64,000 nucleotides of DNA from Corynespora cassiicola. Lineage: Eukaryota; Ascomycota; Dothideomycetes; Pleosporales; Corynesporascaceae. Positions 45,998 to 59,299 of this stretch are shown here, in pieces (the first letter of the stretch is position 1; the number at the start of each line of letters is the position of its first letter). Location of the stretch: NCBI GenBank assembly GCA_022059125.1, contig JAEUWY010000018.1:62001-126000 (forward strand), given 5' to 3'. The position numbers and the translations under genes were made by a program. Below the pieces are notes generated by a model. The model was not told the origin of the DNA, ran no database searches, and was given only the letters and a program-made list of their open reading frames with translations.

Positions 45998-48900
45998 TTA
46001 TATTTCTAAACTACTTTTTGCCGGTAACGGCTTAAAAATATTATCTTTTTATTTGTTATAAAGAGAAGTATAACTAGATAGTATACGTATTAGACTAGAT
46101 CTGTTCTAAATTACTACGTATATTTTTAATTTTTAGTAAAATTAAAATTTTTTAAATTTTTTAATAACTAAAGCTTTTAGATTTAGAACTTCCGCTTCTA
46201 TATAAGTTAGATTACTTTTAGAAAAAACGCGTTATACGCTAAAATAAAAACTAAATAACTACTAAAAATTTACTAGAATTAATTCTAACTATTAATATCT
46301 AGCTCTATACACCTGCTAAATATATTTTAAAAAAATACTATTTAAAAATTAAGCCGGCTGCAAAAGCAGCTTTAACCCCCTAATAATAATTTAAAACTTA
46401 CTAGATTTCTACTCTAATCTAATAATAATAATCTCTATTCTATATTTACAGAGATGGAAATTTTATAGTTATAAACTAGAATACTAGAACTTAAAGCTAC
46501 CGCTGCAGACTCTCTTCTCTAAAATACAGAAAAATTCTAACTATTACTTTTAACTTACATCTAATAACTATTTAAGTTACTTTTAATTTTAGTCTAAATA
46601 AAGTTATCTAAGTAGATTTTTAAGATTAAGCCTTTTAGCGACAGAAAAACCGTTACTTTTCTATAATAGCTAGCCTCTATCCGAGATTATTTTAATATTA
46701 ATTAGAACTACTATTTTACTAAGCGAGCTCGTATAGCAGAAGTTTAGAAATATATATTAAAACTAGCTCACGAATACTTAGAGCTCTGTTACTTAGCTAA
46801 TAACTTTTAAAAACAGTTTTTTAACGCAGAAGAAATACTTAATTTTCTAAAATTATATTTTATTTTAAAAAACAAAAGAACAGAAAATTAAATAGTTTTT
46901 TACTAGCTGCAGATAGAACGAAAAAAACCTTTCTCTGCTTTTAAAGCCTAATTTCTATCCACTACTATTAAAGGCAGAGTATAAAAAAAAATAGTTCTTC
47001 TATTTATAAGAAAAAATTACTCCAGCTCTGTAAGTTTTAAACTTTAGATTTAAATCTCTGTAGAATAACTTTTTCAACAATATAGTAAAATACTTTACCG
47101 CCTATAATATAAAGCGCTAAAGTATTTCTATATCTGCTATTAGCAGAAGTAGAAAAAGTAACTTTAGTTCTACTTTATATAAAGTTTCAGAGAACTAGAA
47201 GTTACCTAGCTTATTTACAGCACCTATATAAAAAAAAAAAACTATTTACTAATATACTACTCGCGCGGAGTTATAACTACTATACTAACATAAAAATAGT
47301 AAGCTACTTAAAACAGCTTAAGCTGTAAAAGAAAACTGCTATAACTATAGTAAGTAAAGCTATTTTACACGTAATTATAATCTTCTATAAATAAACTAAA
47401 TTTCTATTAATAATAATTTATAAAACTAATTTAAAAATACGATTAATTTTAACAGACTAAATCTAGTCTGACTAGAAAATAAAAACGCCTAAAAAAAATT
47501 TCCGCTCTAAGTTACAGCAAGTATAATTTATTTAATATAGATTTATTAAACTTATTAAGAGGCCTTTATTTCTAAATACTTTCTGTTCTCTATTCTAACA
47601 GGCTTAGAATTTGTTTATATTTTTTATTAATACTAGCGTATAAGAATTCTTATTTATTAATACTTTTATTACAGCATTTTTAGCCCGCACTTTTTAGATA
47701 CTTATTTAAAAACTACTCTACGAAGTTAAAGTGCGAGGTTTCTAAAAGTTAATTAAATTCTCAGCTATTTATTATATTTGCTTTTATCTTCGCCTAAATA
47801 GACGTACTATTTTAAATTATCTTTTTATTATTCTTAATTTTAAATCCTAGAACTGTATTATTAGTCTAAAATAGATAAAAAAGTTTAAGCTTAAACTAGA
47901 TACAGAACACAACCGGATCGTGTAGCCAGCCTAATATACCTTTTTCTATATACTTACCCCACCTATTCTCCGACGTCTATATCTCTCTAATATAAGCTAA
48001 AAAATAGAGTAAGATATTTTCTGTAAAAATATGTTATAAAAAAAAAAATATATAAAAAACTAAAAAAGCCTAGAAACTTATCTGTATTAACTTTAAAAAT
48101 TTAGACTTTTTAAACTTAGACGCTTTTTTCTAACTAACGTCTAATACTGTTCTAAATTTAGCTGTAATTTCTAGATAACCGCTATATCTGCTAACGCCTT
48201 TTATTTCTAAATAAAATAACCTAAAAATAAATTCTTTATAACAACTATCTACGAGATTAACTAATAAATTTAGAACTTCTATTCTTTAGACAAATCTGTT
48301 GTCTCTCTAACACTAAACTAATTACTCTCTGTATATAAATTCTATTAGAATATATTTAACTCGAAAGCCGTACTCTACCTTTTTTTATATTAACTATATA
48401 ATTATAAGATTATTTTAACCGAACCTCTTCTAAATAGCTATAGTCTTTTATATAAGCAAAACTTTAAGAAACTTAAAGCTACTCGAAAATTCGTAACAAC
48501 TTAACTTTAATATAGTTTTATTAAGCAGAGCTAGAGCTTTTTTATATTATCTATTCTGTGTGTTCGCAAAGTAAATAGAAAGCTTAAAGTATATATTAAC
48601 TATTATAAACTAAACGCTCTGACTAGAAAAAATATCTATCTAATATTTAGAATAGACGAACTTCTAGCAAGGCTTAGTAAAGCTAAAGTTTTTACTAAAT
48701 TAGATATTCACGCTATATTTAATAAGATTTAAATAAACTCTAATAGTAAAAAATATACTATTTTTTAGATATAATACGGAACGTATAAATGTAAAGTTTT
48801 TTTATTCGGGTTATGTAACGGACCAGCTATCTTCTAGTAATACATAAACAACATTCTAATTAACTATTTTAATAACTTCTGCATCGCATATCTGGATAAT

Positions 48901-51900
48901 ATTTTTATCTACTCTAAAAATAAACAAATCTATATTTAGTATATTAAAGCTGTTTTAGAATAACTACGTTAAGCTAGACTGTAAGTAGATATAGCTAAAT
49001 CCAAATTCTATATAAAATATATCTAATACTTAGAATATATTCTAACTAACTAAAAACTAGAAGTAAATTTAGAAAAAGTTAAAGCTCTACAGAATTAGGT
49101 CCGATCTACTACTATTACAGAAGTAAAGTTCTTTTTTAAATTTACTAGCTTCTACTAATAATTCGTACTAGAATATTTCTGTATTACTTTACTAATTAGT
49201 ATACTTTAAAGCTCTGCTGTACTTTTTAAATAGATCTAAAAATATAACTAAGTATTTAAAACTTTAAAAAACTCTTTTTTTTCTATTTTAACTTTTTATT
49301 ATTTTAACTCTAAACTACCTATAAAATTAAAAACTAATATATCTGATAGCGCTATTGCAGGCGTACAGTCTTAGCAATATACTAATAGAAATTAGTACTT
49401 ATATACTTTTTACAGCAAAACTCTATCCGGTTCTAAGCTTAACTAGAAGATATATAATAAAGAACTTTTTGCTATTATTACCGCTTTCTAAAAATAGCGA
49501 GCTAATCTCTTCTCTGTAAAGTATTAGATCTAAGTATATTCTAACTATAGATTATTTAAGTACTTTATAACTACTAAGGTTTTTAACGCGCGATAAGTAA
49601 AATAGATAGAAAATCTAGCGCCTTTTAACTTCCGAATTAAATATACTTTAGATAAAAATAATACTAAAGCTAATATTCTTAGCCGTTATAAATAAAATTT
49701 TAAAAATTTTTTTACTATTTAGCGCGACAACCGTTCTCGCGTACTAATAAAACTATATTATTTTAATTTCTGTATTAACGCTAAGTTAGCTTAAAAACAT
49801 ATTAGAGTTTAGACTAAGTATATAGCTCGCGTATATACGATGTTTCTAGAGAATCTAATAAGCTTTAACTCTTTTAAACTTATTAATACTCTTCTAAAAA
49901 AAAACTAATTAAGCTTTATAAAAGAACGCGAAAACTTTTTTAACTAGTACTAGATATATAATAGACTTATATTGTACTAATATTAACTATATATTTTTTA
50001 GAACTTAACGTTTATCACACGCTTAATATAAAAAGCTTATAACTAAGTTTTTTTAGCATACCTTAGCGCTATAAAAACCTACCAGCTATTAGCCCGGAAG
50101 TACTACTAAAAAGATATAAGTAACTTATGTAAGTAATATATACAGAACTATCTTATCTGTTAATAAGTATATCTAAAATAAATCTATCCCGCTAAAAAAA
50201 TCTATCTTTTTTCTATTCTAAACTGTTTTATATAATACCTCTGTATAGACTTTAAAGAATTCTCCCGTAACAAAGCTGGCTATAATCAGATCTTAGTAAT
50301 TATTAATTAACTCTCTAAGTAAGCTGTGTTAATTTTATATTATAAGAATACTAACGTACGTAGTATAGCCTATCTGTTTATTTAGTAGATATACTAATTT
50401 AGATATACTTTAGAGTTAATTATATCAGACTGAGAACCACAGTTTATCTCTAGTTTCTAGTTTAAATTCTGTTAAATTATTAGCGTTAAAGTTAAACTGT
50501 CTACTATATATTATAAAAAAATAGATAGCTAAACTAAGATTATAAACTAATATATTAACTAGAGACTAAAGCTATTTATAAGCTACTACTAGAATAACTA
50601 AAGTAAACTTCTGCTATTAATAGATCGCGCTTAGATTACTCTTCTATATATAAGCTTAGAAATAACTCTCTACTAAGTTCTATTCAGTTCCAAACCCCGT
50701 TAGAGTTAGCATTAGAAAAAGCTAGAATTTTCTAAGTTTTAAAAAAAACTAAACTACTAAAACACTCTAGTACTTACTTTACAGATATATAAAGTATAAA
50801 AGCTTATAAAAAAAAACTTTAAAAAAGCTTAAAAACAAATACGAACTTAAGTTAATCTCTATTACTAATAAGTAGATTAGAATATTAGAGATTAAGTATA
50901 TCTTAGTACGAAGAATCTGATATTTATAAGACTAAGCTGAAAGCTGTCCGAACAGTAAACAGGTTCCTTTAAAGTACTAGAGAAGATAGGTTATTTGTAC
51001 TGCTTTAAACTGCCTTCTAAATTAAAAATTTATAATATATTCGCATTAGATATTCTATATAAAAACCTAGCTAATTTTTTTCTAGAATAAAAGGCTCCGA
51101 AACCTAGCAGAGTATCTATTAATAAAGTAAAAAAATAAAAAGTAGAGGATATTCTCGCCAGCAAACTAGTACGCTTATTACTAAAATACTAATTAAGTTA
51201 GATTAGATATAATCTAGACTCTACGTAGTATAACGTATTAAACTTTATAAAGGCCCTATATAAGCTAAAAGTATTTTATAATAAGTACCCAGATAAGCTA
51301 GGATCTTCTAGGTCTTTAAACTAATAGCTCTAAATATAAAAGTAAAAAATAGAAAATATAAATTACCTGCAAAATAATAGAGTAGAATAAAATAGTTATT
51401 AAATATCTATTTAGAATTTCTCTTAGGCCCGCCTCCGAAACTCCCTAAACCTAACTACTAGTTTTTTTTATTTTTATTAAAAATTAGATCGCTATTACTA
51501 TTAGATTTTTTTAACTTAAACTTGTTTTTAGGCTCTAGTAATATTCTATCTAACCTGTCTGCCTACCGGAACTGCTTTACTAAAAAAAACTTAGTAAATT
51601 TAGTAGTTTTTTTTTTATCTGCGCGAACTAAGCTGCGCAAAAAAACTGTTTTTAAGTTAACTAGCTTTTAATTTATCTTTTTTACACTCTGCTAGACCGC
51701 CTTTAAAGTCGTATAAATAGCTAGTAATACTTTTTTAATTTATATACGTTCTAACTCCGCTTCAGTTATCTAAACTACTACTAAAACAGCTCTAGCCGTA
51801 ATTTTTACTGTAGTAGTTAAAGTAAAGTTATTTAGATTTTTTTTTTAGTTACTTATAGCCTGTATTAATACCTCGTACTCAGCAGCGCAGCACTCTAAAA

Positions 51901-52450
51901 TCTAGAATAAAGTATTAGCTAACTATTCTAAATGCGTACTAAGTTAGATATATACTAGCTTATATAAATTTTTCTAAACAGTACAGTACTCGCACTTTTT
52001 ACTTAAAGTTAACTTAAACTTAAAATTAATTATATATTTTTTTACTAATACGCGATAGGCGCGTAAGTATATCTTACAGTAAACTGCTAATAAAGTACTA
52101 AATAGAACTAGAATAGATATTATAAAGTAAATTAGAAAGCCGATTTAATAATAAAAAGCTCTAAAAAAAATTAGTAGAGGTATTAGATCTAGAACAGACT
52201 ACTTACAGAACGCAATAAGTAAAAAAATAAAAAAAAAAAAAAAAAAAGCTAAAAAACTAAATTTATACCTGCTAAATAGCAGTTTTATAAAAGTATTTTA
52301 CTAGTTACGTAAACGCGTAACGCTTTTTTCTATAAAATATTAAAAGTAAAAAGTAAACAATAAAATAAGATGCTCTGCTTTTAACGAAAAATATTTACGT
52401 TTTTTCTAAATAGGCTATAACTTAGAATAGATTAGAACAATCTGTCTACT

Positions 52451-52460
52451 AAAGGAGAAG
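52451..52460 (+). other. Gypsy-2 polypurine tract
   Basis: AAAGGAGAAG lies three bases before the 3' LTR, the position where plus-strand DNA synthesis is primed in LTR retrotransposons. The same tract in reverse complement (about 61294-61303) follows the LTR of copy B. Confidence 0.7.
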
Positions 52461-52463
52461 TAA

Positions 52464-52815
52464 TATAATAAACTTTATTTATATAAAGTCTAAATATATT
52501 TACTTTTAAGCATCGCGCACGTAATTTAGAACTTTATATCTAATTTCTAGTCTCCGACATCTAATTCAGCTCTAATCTCTTATTCTTTTATACTCTTCTA
52601 TAATAATTAAAGAATAGAACTAGACTAGACTTAGAATAAGGTACTGGAGGGAAACTATAAAAGATTGTAATAGTTCTAGATAGTTCTATAGTTTAGAAAT
52701 GTTTTTTTGTACAAGACCTATAGGTTCTAATTTGTAATTATTCTCTAGTTCTGTAAACTTTTATTCTAAGTAGTACCTAAGCCGTATCGGAGACAAGTCG
52801 CCCTGTGTTCTTATA
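52464..52815 (+). repeat. Gypsy-2 copy A 3' LTR
   Basis: 352 bp; its 5' end is RIP-mutated (TATAATAAAC for TGTGACGAAC), whereas the 3' third keeps GCCGTATCGGAGACAAGTCG-like GC content, the reverse of the 5' LTR pattern. Confidence 0.9.
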
Positions 52816-52820
52816 ATAAA

Positions 52821-55800
52821 TTTATAAAAGTATAGGTGTGGCTAGTTGCATATAAGCCGGCGTCTATTATACTACTAGTATTTATTATAATTATCCGCTT
52901 TTGCGCTTATAATAGCACTATTTAATAACTAAAACTTACTTCTAATAAAAACGCTAGCTCTCTAGTTCTGTTATAATACTAGTATTTACATTTTTATTTA
53001 TAAATTTTATTAAATTACTATTCTGTTTAAGTAGATATATATTTATTTTTAAAAGCAGTATTCTGCTGTATTTTCTGCTATTTATAAAAAAGCAGCAGCA
53101 GCAGCTAAAAGGCTTTTTAATATTACGTACTAATCTGCTAAAATACTTTTTCTCTAACTAAACTAATCGCTAGTTCTTAGTTTACTTTACTATTTAGATA
53201 GATACTAATATGTATCTAGTGCGTATTAGTATATATACAAATTTTTACGCAGTATTCAGACTTACTATTAAAATATATATAACTAAATAAATAAGCAGTA
53301 GTATAGAAAAAATATAAAAAGTAAAAGTAAGTAAATAAGTAATTAACTGTAGCGTAACAGGCAGCTCTACTAGTATTTATTTAAAATATTTAGATAGTCT
53401 ATATACTTTACTGTTAAAAGCTAAAAAAATCTAAATTAGTAGAGCGTAGTTAAAGCTGCTGTTACTAAACTAAATTAGTAGCGCTAGACTATAGAAAAAA
53501 ATACTTAAAGCTAAGCTATTAGAAAAAGTAACAGCTGCGTTCTAGTAGATCTATAAATTTAGTTTACTAGCTAGTTACTATATCTGCAAAAATTTTCAAT
53601 ATCTAAACTACTTTATTTTATTTAGCTAGCTTTAAAAAAAAAAATAGAGAAAGTAAAACGCGGGTACGGAGAATAGCTAAAGTTTTAATAAAGCTTATAA
53701 TACTCTACAGCGCGCTATATAAAAAGCGTTTTAAATCTGCTATTTTAATATAGTAAGCCGCGCTGCGTTAGAGTATATTAACTATTATAAAATTAGTACT
53801 AAGTTAAATAAGCTTCTATTCTACGCTAACTATATAGTAACTACTATTAAACAGTATAGCTAGAAAGCTGTTATTATTCTCCGGTATCTATCCCACGGTG
53901 TGAAAGCAAACGAGTACTGCCTGAATTACTTTTATTAATACTAAAAAGTACGTATATTGCGTAAGGTTTCTATCACGCAGACTAATTTAAATACTTTTTA
54001 ACTAGTCTGTTAGATTTACATTGCGTAGTCTAAATTATTTTAAAATATAGCACGTTTATAAAAACGTGTATTTCTACCTACTACTAATTTTTTAGCGTAA
54101 TTAGAGGTATTATTAGTAGAGTTAGAGTTTTACTGTTACTAAACTTAGAGCTTAAAGCTAGCTAATAATTATACAAGGCAACGTAAATAATTATTACAAC
54201 TAGTAAAAAAAGTAGCTAGCTAGGTAAGCAGCTTTTTTTAACCTATTCTATAACACAACACAACCTATTACTAGCTTTCTATTTTATATTATTAGTAAGT
54301 TTTATAATATTATTAGTTTTTCGCGTTAGCGGAAGCAGAGCTAATATACTAAGTAAATAATAGCGCAGAAAGTATTTACGCGTGTTTTAGAGGCTGCGTT
54401 TCTAAAAACTAATATTAATTATAGTTAAAAAACAGTTTTTTAGAAAGCACTGTTTCTAGTTTATTATTTATAGCTATTAGAATTAATTTGCAGATATTTG
54501 CGTAGTTATAGTATTATAATTTTACGTTTCTAGGTATAGCCGCATAATCGCGGCAGTATTATTATACTATAAATATTACGTTCGTCTTAGTATAAATATA
54601 CTAATTATATATACTTTTATAAAAACTTTTACTAGTATATTATCTCTAAAAAAATAAATTTATGTAGAACGTTTCTCGCGTGTCTGTCTCTTATACTACC
54701 TTATTTACTTTAGTATTTTTTAGTATTTTTATTAAATTAATACTCTAGCAGTTACTCTAAACTTCCGACTATTTAACGTTATTATAGTAGTCTAGCTAGT
54801 TATAGGTAAATTTCGTCCCGTCTACTAACTTAGTTTAAATAGTACTAGTAAAACTTAAAGCAAAGCGTTCTAGAAGAGAGTTAGCCTAAAAATTTTTTTA
54901 TTACTTTTCGTATTATAAGCTAATATATATACTGTTTATAGCTTAGGCTCTGCAGCGTACAGCTTTACTAAAAAAAATCGTACCCGCTTTATCCTACTTT
55001 AGCACTTTTTTTTACTTAGTCTCTAAGCTATCCGCGTTTTTTATTATATACAAAAAATTAAACTCTCTATTAGTCTCAGTCTTTTTTTTAATAAAATAGA
55101 GAATTTTAAAGTCTAATTCGGCTTTAGTACCGATCTTAACGCTAAACGCTTTTTTACTGCCCGTATTAATTTTATAAAAATTTTTTTTTTTAATCTAGTT
55201 TATAAAGACGTATGTCTTATTTATACCCGCTTTTTTAGAATTAGAGTTAATAATATACACATCAGAAAAACTAACGGCTTTAATTTTTTTATTAAAAATA
55301 TAAATTAATTAGCTTATTACTAAAATAAGGTCGCTTAGTTGCGGGCGGGGGTTTAAACTTACTTTTTATTAGAGTTCTACTGCTCTAAGTTTTTTAAAAA
55401 CTTAACGTTAATAAGATTAACGCGCTTAGAATCGTTTAAAATAAAGTAAAAATTAACTGTCTAAAAATAAAAACTGCTATTTATCTAGCTCTTTACAGCA
55501 AGCAGCATACTGCTATATACATCTATACCCGTTTTAACATTTTTCTTATTTAAGCTAGAAGAGCCGACTTTAAGCTGTTTATTACTAATTTTAATTCTAA
55601 TTTTACTAACCGCGCTACCGTCGGTACTACGCTAAATATAAAATTTAGTAATTTTTTTTTCTACTTTCTATTCTAGCGAATTATAGTTTGTTACGTTTAC
55701 TAACTATATTTTAAAAATAAGTAACTTATTTTTGTCAGAATAAAAAAGCTAGATACTAGTAATACAAGCTGTAATTCTGCGGAGTTAGCTAAACTTTTAC

Positions 55801-58800
55801 TAACTTATTATATACAGAGAAAAGAAGAGGCAACGTACTCAGATCTAACTAAACTTTAATACTAATAATAACAGTACTCTACCTCTATCTCGCAGTACAG
55901 AAGTATTTATTATAATTTTAGTCTCCTTCTACTTACAGTATACTGTTTTTTCTAAAACATCTAAGCTAATTAGTATTACAGTTATTATTAGAAAAGTTAG
56001 CTTTAAAAGTAAGAGTAGAAAAGATAGATACAGCAGCTGCTAAAGTAATAAAAGCGCCTACACTAAAAAAGAAATAAAAAAAGATTAATATATCTATAAA
56101 AAAAAAAAAGAAAGTTTAAAGAAAAGAACTAAGTACGTAGATGGTAATAAGATTAAAAAAATACTAAAAAAATAGAGACTATAAAGATATAAAAGCTACT
56201 GCCGTATTTAGAGAGTGTTACTAACTATTTTATAAGCTCTGTCTAGAGCTATTACTCTTTAGCTTTATAAGTAGAGCTTTAAAGCTATAGCTACAGCTTT
56301 TCTTTACGTAAAACATAAGTATAGCCCTCTGCTTTTTTAAATAACGTTATAGTAGCAGAAAAATTATTAGTACAGATCGGATTTAACGTTTAGCTATATA
56401 GTTCGCTAAAGTAAACTAAACTGCGGCAGTTTTATAAATAATATTTTAACTTATTTCTGTTATAGTTATAGAGATAAACGTATAAATAGACTTTTTTTTT
56501 TATTTATTTTTTTTAAAGAGGAAGCGGCACAGCCTAAAGCTAGTTTATAATTTGCCTATCTAGAAACAGCGCTTAAAATAACTTCTGCTATTAGCGTATA
56601 AGCAGGTATAAAACAGTTACTAAATACAGTTAAATAATAACTATTTCGGAGCTGTAACGGGAGTTAAAGCTACATCTTATTTTATAATTAAGTTTATTAT
56701 AAACAGAATTTCTATAAAAGCTAGTTTTATATTATACTAAAAAAAAGTATAATTTACTTTAATAGCTTACCGCAGCTTCTTACTCTACGTAGTTCTAAAC
56801 TACTACTACTTTACGCAGTTCTAAACTACTACCTTTTCTCTAATTTCTATAAAAAAAAAGCTTTCTACTATAAAAGCTAATTACAGATTTTATTTATTAT
56901 ATAGTAGAGCTACTAGTACGGCTTAAACTATTTTAATAAAGTTAGCTAGCGTAGCGGTTAAGCAGACTTACTACTAAACGTAATTACTTAAAAAAATATA
57001 TTTTCGACCTTTCTATTCTTTTTACTATTCTGTACTTCTTCTATCTTAAACAGTACTGTTAATAGCTTAGCTTTAATATAGAGTTTTTTTTTTTTTCTAA
57101 TTAAGCCGCCAGCAAAACGCTCTAAATCTAACTAAATATTAAATACTTAACTTACTACACAGGCATTAGAATTTACTTTTTTAACTAGTTTTAGCTAAAT
57201 GTACTATTTTTCTATACGTAGCGTCTGCTCTGTCTATATAGCCGTAATAACGTTATAAAGTATAAAGTAGAAAATACTCTAGTTTAATACGCGGACTGTT
57301 TTATACTACTAAATTACTTACAGTAGTTACTTTCTAACTATCTGTTTACTTTTTTTTATTTCTAATACTAAAACTAAAAGAAAAAGTAAAGCTATTACTT
57401 ATGTTTTACGCTTTCTCTTTTTATTACAATTATAATTCTGCTTAGTTCTGCCTGTATATCTGTTCTATTTCTTTAAGCGCGTAATTTAATTAGCATAAAT
57501 ACAATTTAATACTGCTATAGTTTAATAGTACTAAATATAAGCGGCAGCTACTTACTTTTCGCAGTATACTACTGTATTCTACATATACTAAAAAGCGTTA
57601 TTACTAAATAGAAGCTGTTAGTTTTATTATTATCTACGCTGTAAAAAAGCTCGCAGTGCGATTAAAAAAAATAAAAAAGTTAGCTAGATAAAAAAAAATG
57701 TCCCGCGCGTCTGCTAGCTGTATAAAAAAATAGTTATATTATTTTATATAGTATAGTTTCTAAAATCGTGTGTTTTAGCTAGTATGCTTATAGCAGTAGC
57801 GTAAGGCGACTAAGCGGTTTAGCACAGATTTAATTCTTTTTTAACTATCTGCTAGAGAATTTAGAATATATCTAATATATTTTTAGATTTTATTAAGGTG
57901 TATATATTTTTCTCGGCGACAGAAGTCTTTTTTAAAAAAGCTACTAAGCTAAGTAAGTATTTTTTTATAAGTTTCTAAGCTTTTTATTTTTTTCCGCGCA
58001 CCTGTTCTGCGTAACAGTTTTTATAAATAATAGTAGAGATAGAAACAGGCTTATATAATACTTTTAATCTATTTAAACTTAATAGTATATTTTTAGCTTC
58101 TGCTTCTGTCTCAGCGCAGACACGTTTAAAAGCTAATACTTTAGTAGAAAAAGCTACACGCTTAAAAAGAGAGGTATTTTTACATTACTTCTATACTAAA
58201 AAAAGTGTTTTTTAAAAGTTCTAGGCTACGTCTTATACTGTACACGCTAGATACTTCTAAGCAGAATTAGAAAAAGTATTTAGACGCAGAGTTTATTATA
58301 GCAGCTAAATAGCTGCTAGTAATAAATGCGCGATAAAAACAGAATTACTATTAGCTAGCCTGTTTAGAATAAGCTACTTAGTACTACGTAAATAATATAT
58401 TTAGTTTTTTTATAAGTTCAGTACAGTAGCTTTACAGAAAAACAGTATCTAATACTACTTATTAGAAATATAATAGGCGTAGTTACGCTAGAAAGCAGTA
58501 TTACTAGCAGAAAAAAAGCTTTAAAAACCGCTATCCAGCTTATTAGCCGCTTTTTAAAAAAAAAAAAGAAAAAATAAAAGCAGTATAGTATTAAGTAAAA
58601 TATTATAGACTTTCAGGTCTAGAAAACGCAGAAGTTTTCTGTTTACGTATTACTTAGCAGTAGCTAATAAAAGCTATCGCGCTTTATTATACTTAAAAAA
58701 ATAAAGTTAAAAAAGTAAAAAAATAGAATTACCAGCTTATAGAGCCTGCTATTCTATAAAAGCCTATATTTTTACTGTAATAAAAACTTTTATTAGTTAT

Positions 58801-59299
58801 TTATATATTCTGCTCGGCTTCGCGTTACTATCTGTAAAATGTTAAAAACAGTTATACTATCTAGACAGATTACCGCCTATCTATTCTGTATAATTTATAG
58901 ATATTACTAAAAAATAAAAAGAAAATAGAAGAAAAAGGCTTTAGTGTTATCTATTTCGAGTATCTAGCAGAGTATTAATTAGCTATTTATAAAAGATGTC
59001 AGCACAGTATATAGCTTAATTAAATCTAAAAATATATATAGTAAGTATATAAAACGCTTTATAAAAAAGCTGAGGAAGTAGCAGAAAGTGTTAGTACATA
59101 GCTTATATTACTCTAGTATTTTAGTAAGTTAGAAGTTTCTGCTTAAACGATTTAGCTGATCTGCTAGCTACCCGTATATTCTAATAAACTGTTATATTAG
59201 TTAGATTTAGCACGTTGCTAGAAGATTATACAGAGTCTAAAATTAATAAAAACTTATTAGTGTTCTAACTACTAATAGTTAGTAAAAAAAAAAAAAGTG
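52821..59299. other. RIP-degraded DNA with traces of coding sequence
   Basis: About 6.5 kb between the Gypsy copy and the RecQ-like remnant. Stops occur in every frame, but the minus strand between about 55,800 and 54,700 reads as a long protein-like frame interrupted mainly by RIP-type stops (for example SKIRIKISNKQLKVGSSSL, KLVDGTKFTYN and SLLERFALSFT). The family was not recognised. No LTR or inverted-repeat borders were found for this stretch. Confidence 0.45.

Larger units (their letters stand above)
45646..52815 (+). mobile_element. Full-length Gypsy LTR retrotransposon with chromodomain (Gypsy-2, copy A), RIP-degraded
   Basis: 7170 bp with 352-bp LTRs and a 5-bp target duplication ATAAA (45641-45645 and 52816-52820). 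Domains on the plus strand: gag about 46,000-47,500; protease region; reverse transcriptase about 48,500-49,100 with KVFTKLDIHAIFNKI, FGLCNGPAIF and YLDNIFIYS (the second Asp of YLDD changed by RIP); RNase H about 49,300-49,700; integrase about 50,050-50,750 with DFKEFSRNKAGYNQILVII and ELIISD-EPQFIS; chromodomain about 51,130-51,320. About 1.1 kb more lies between the chromodomain and the 3' LTR. Stops from CAA/CAG and TGG are everywhere, so it is not autonomous. Confidence 0.9.
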
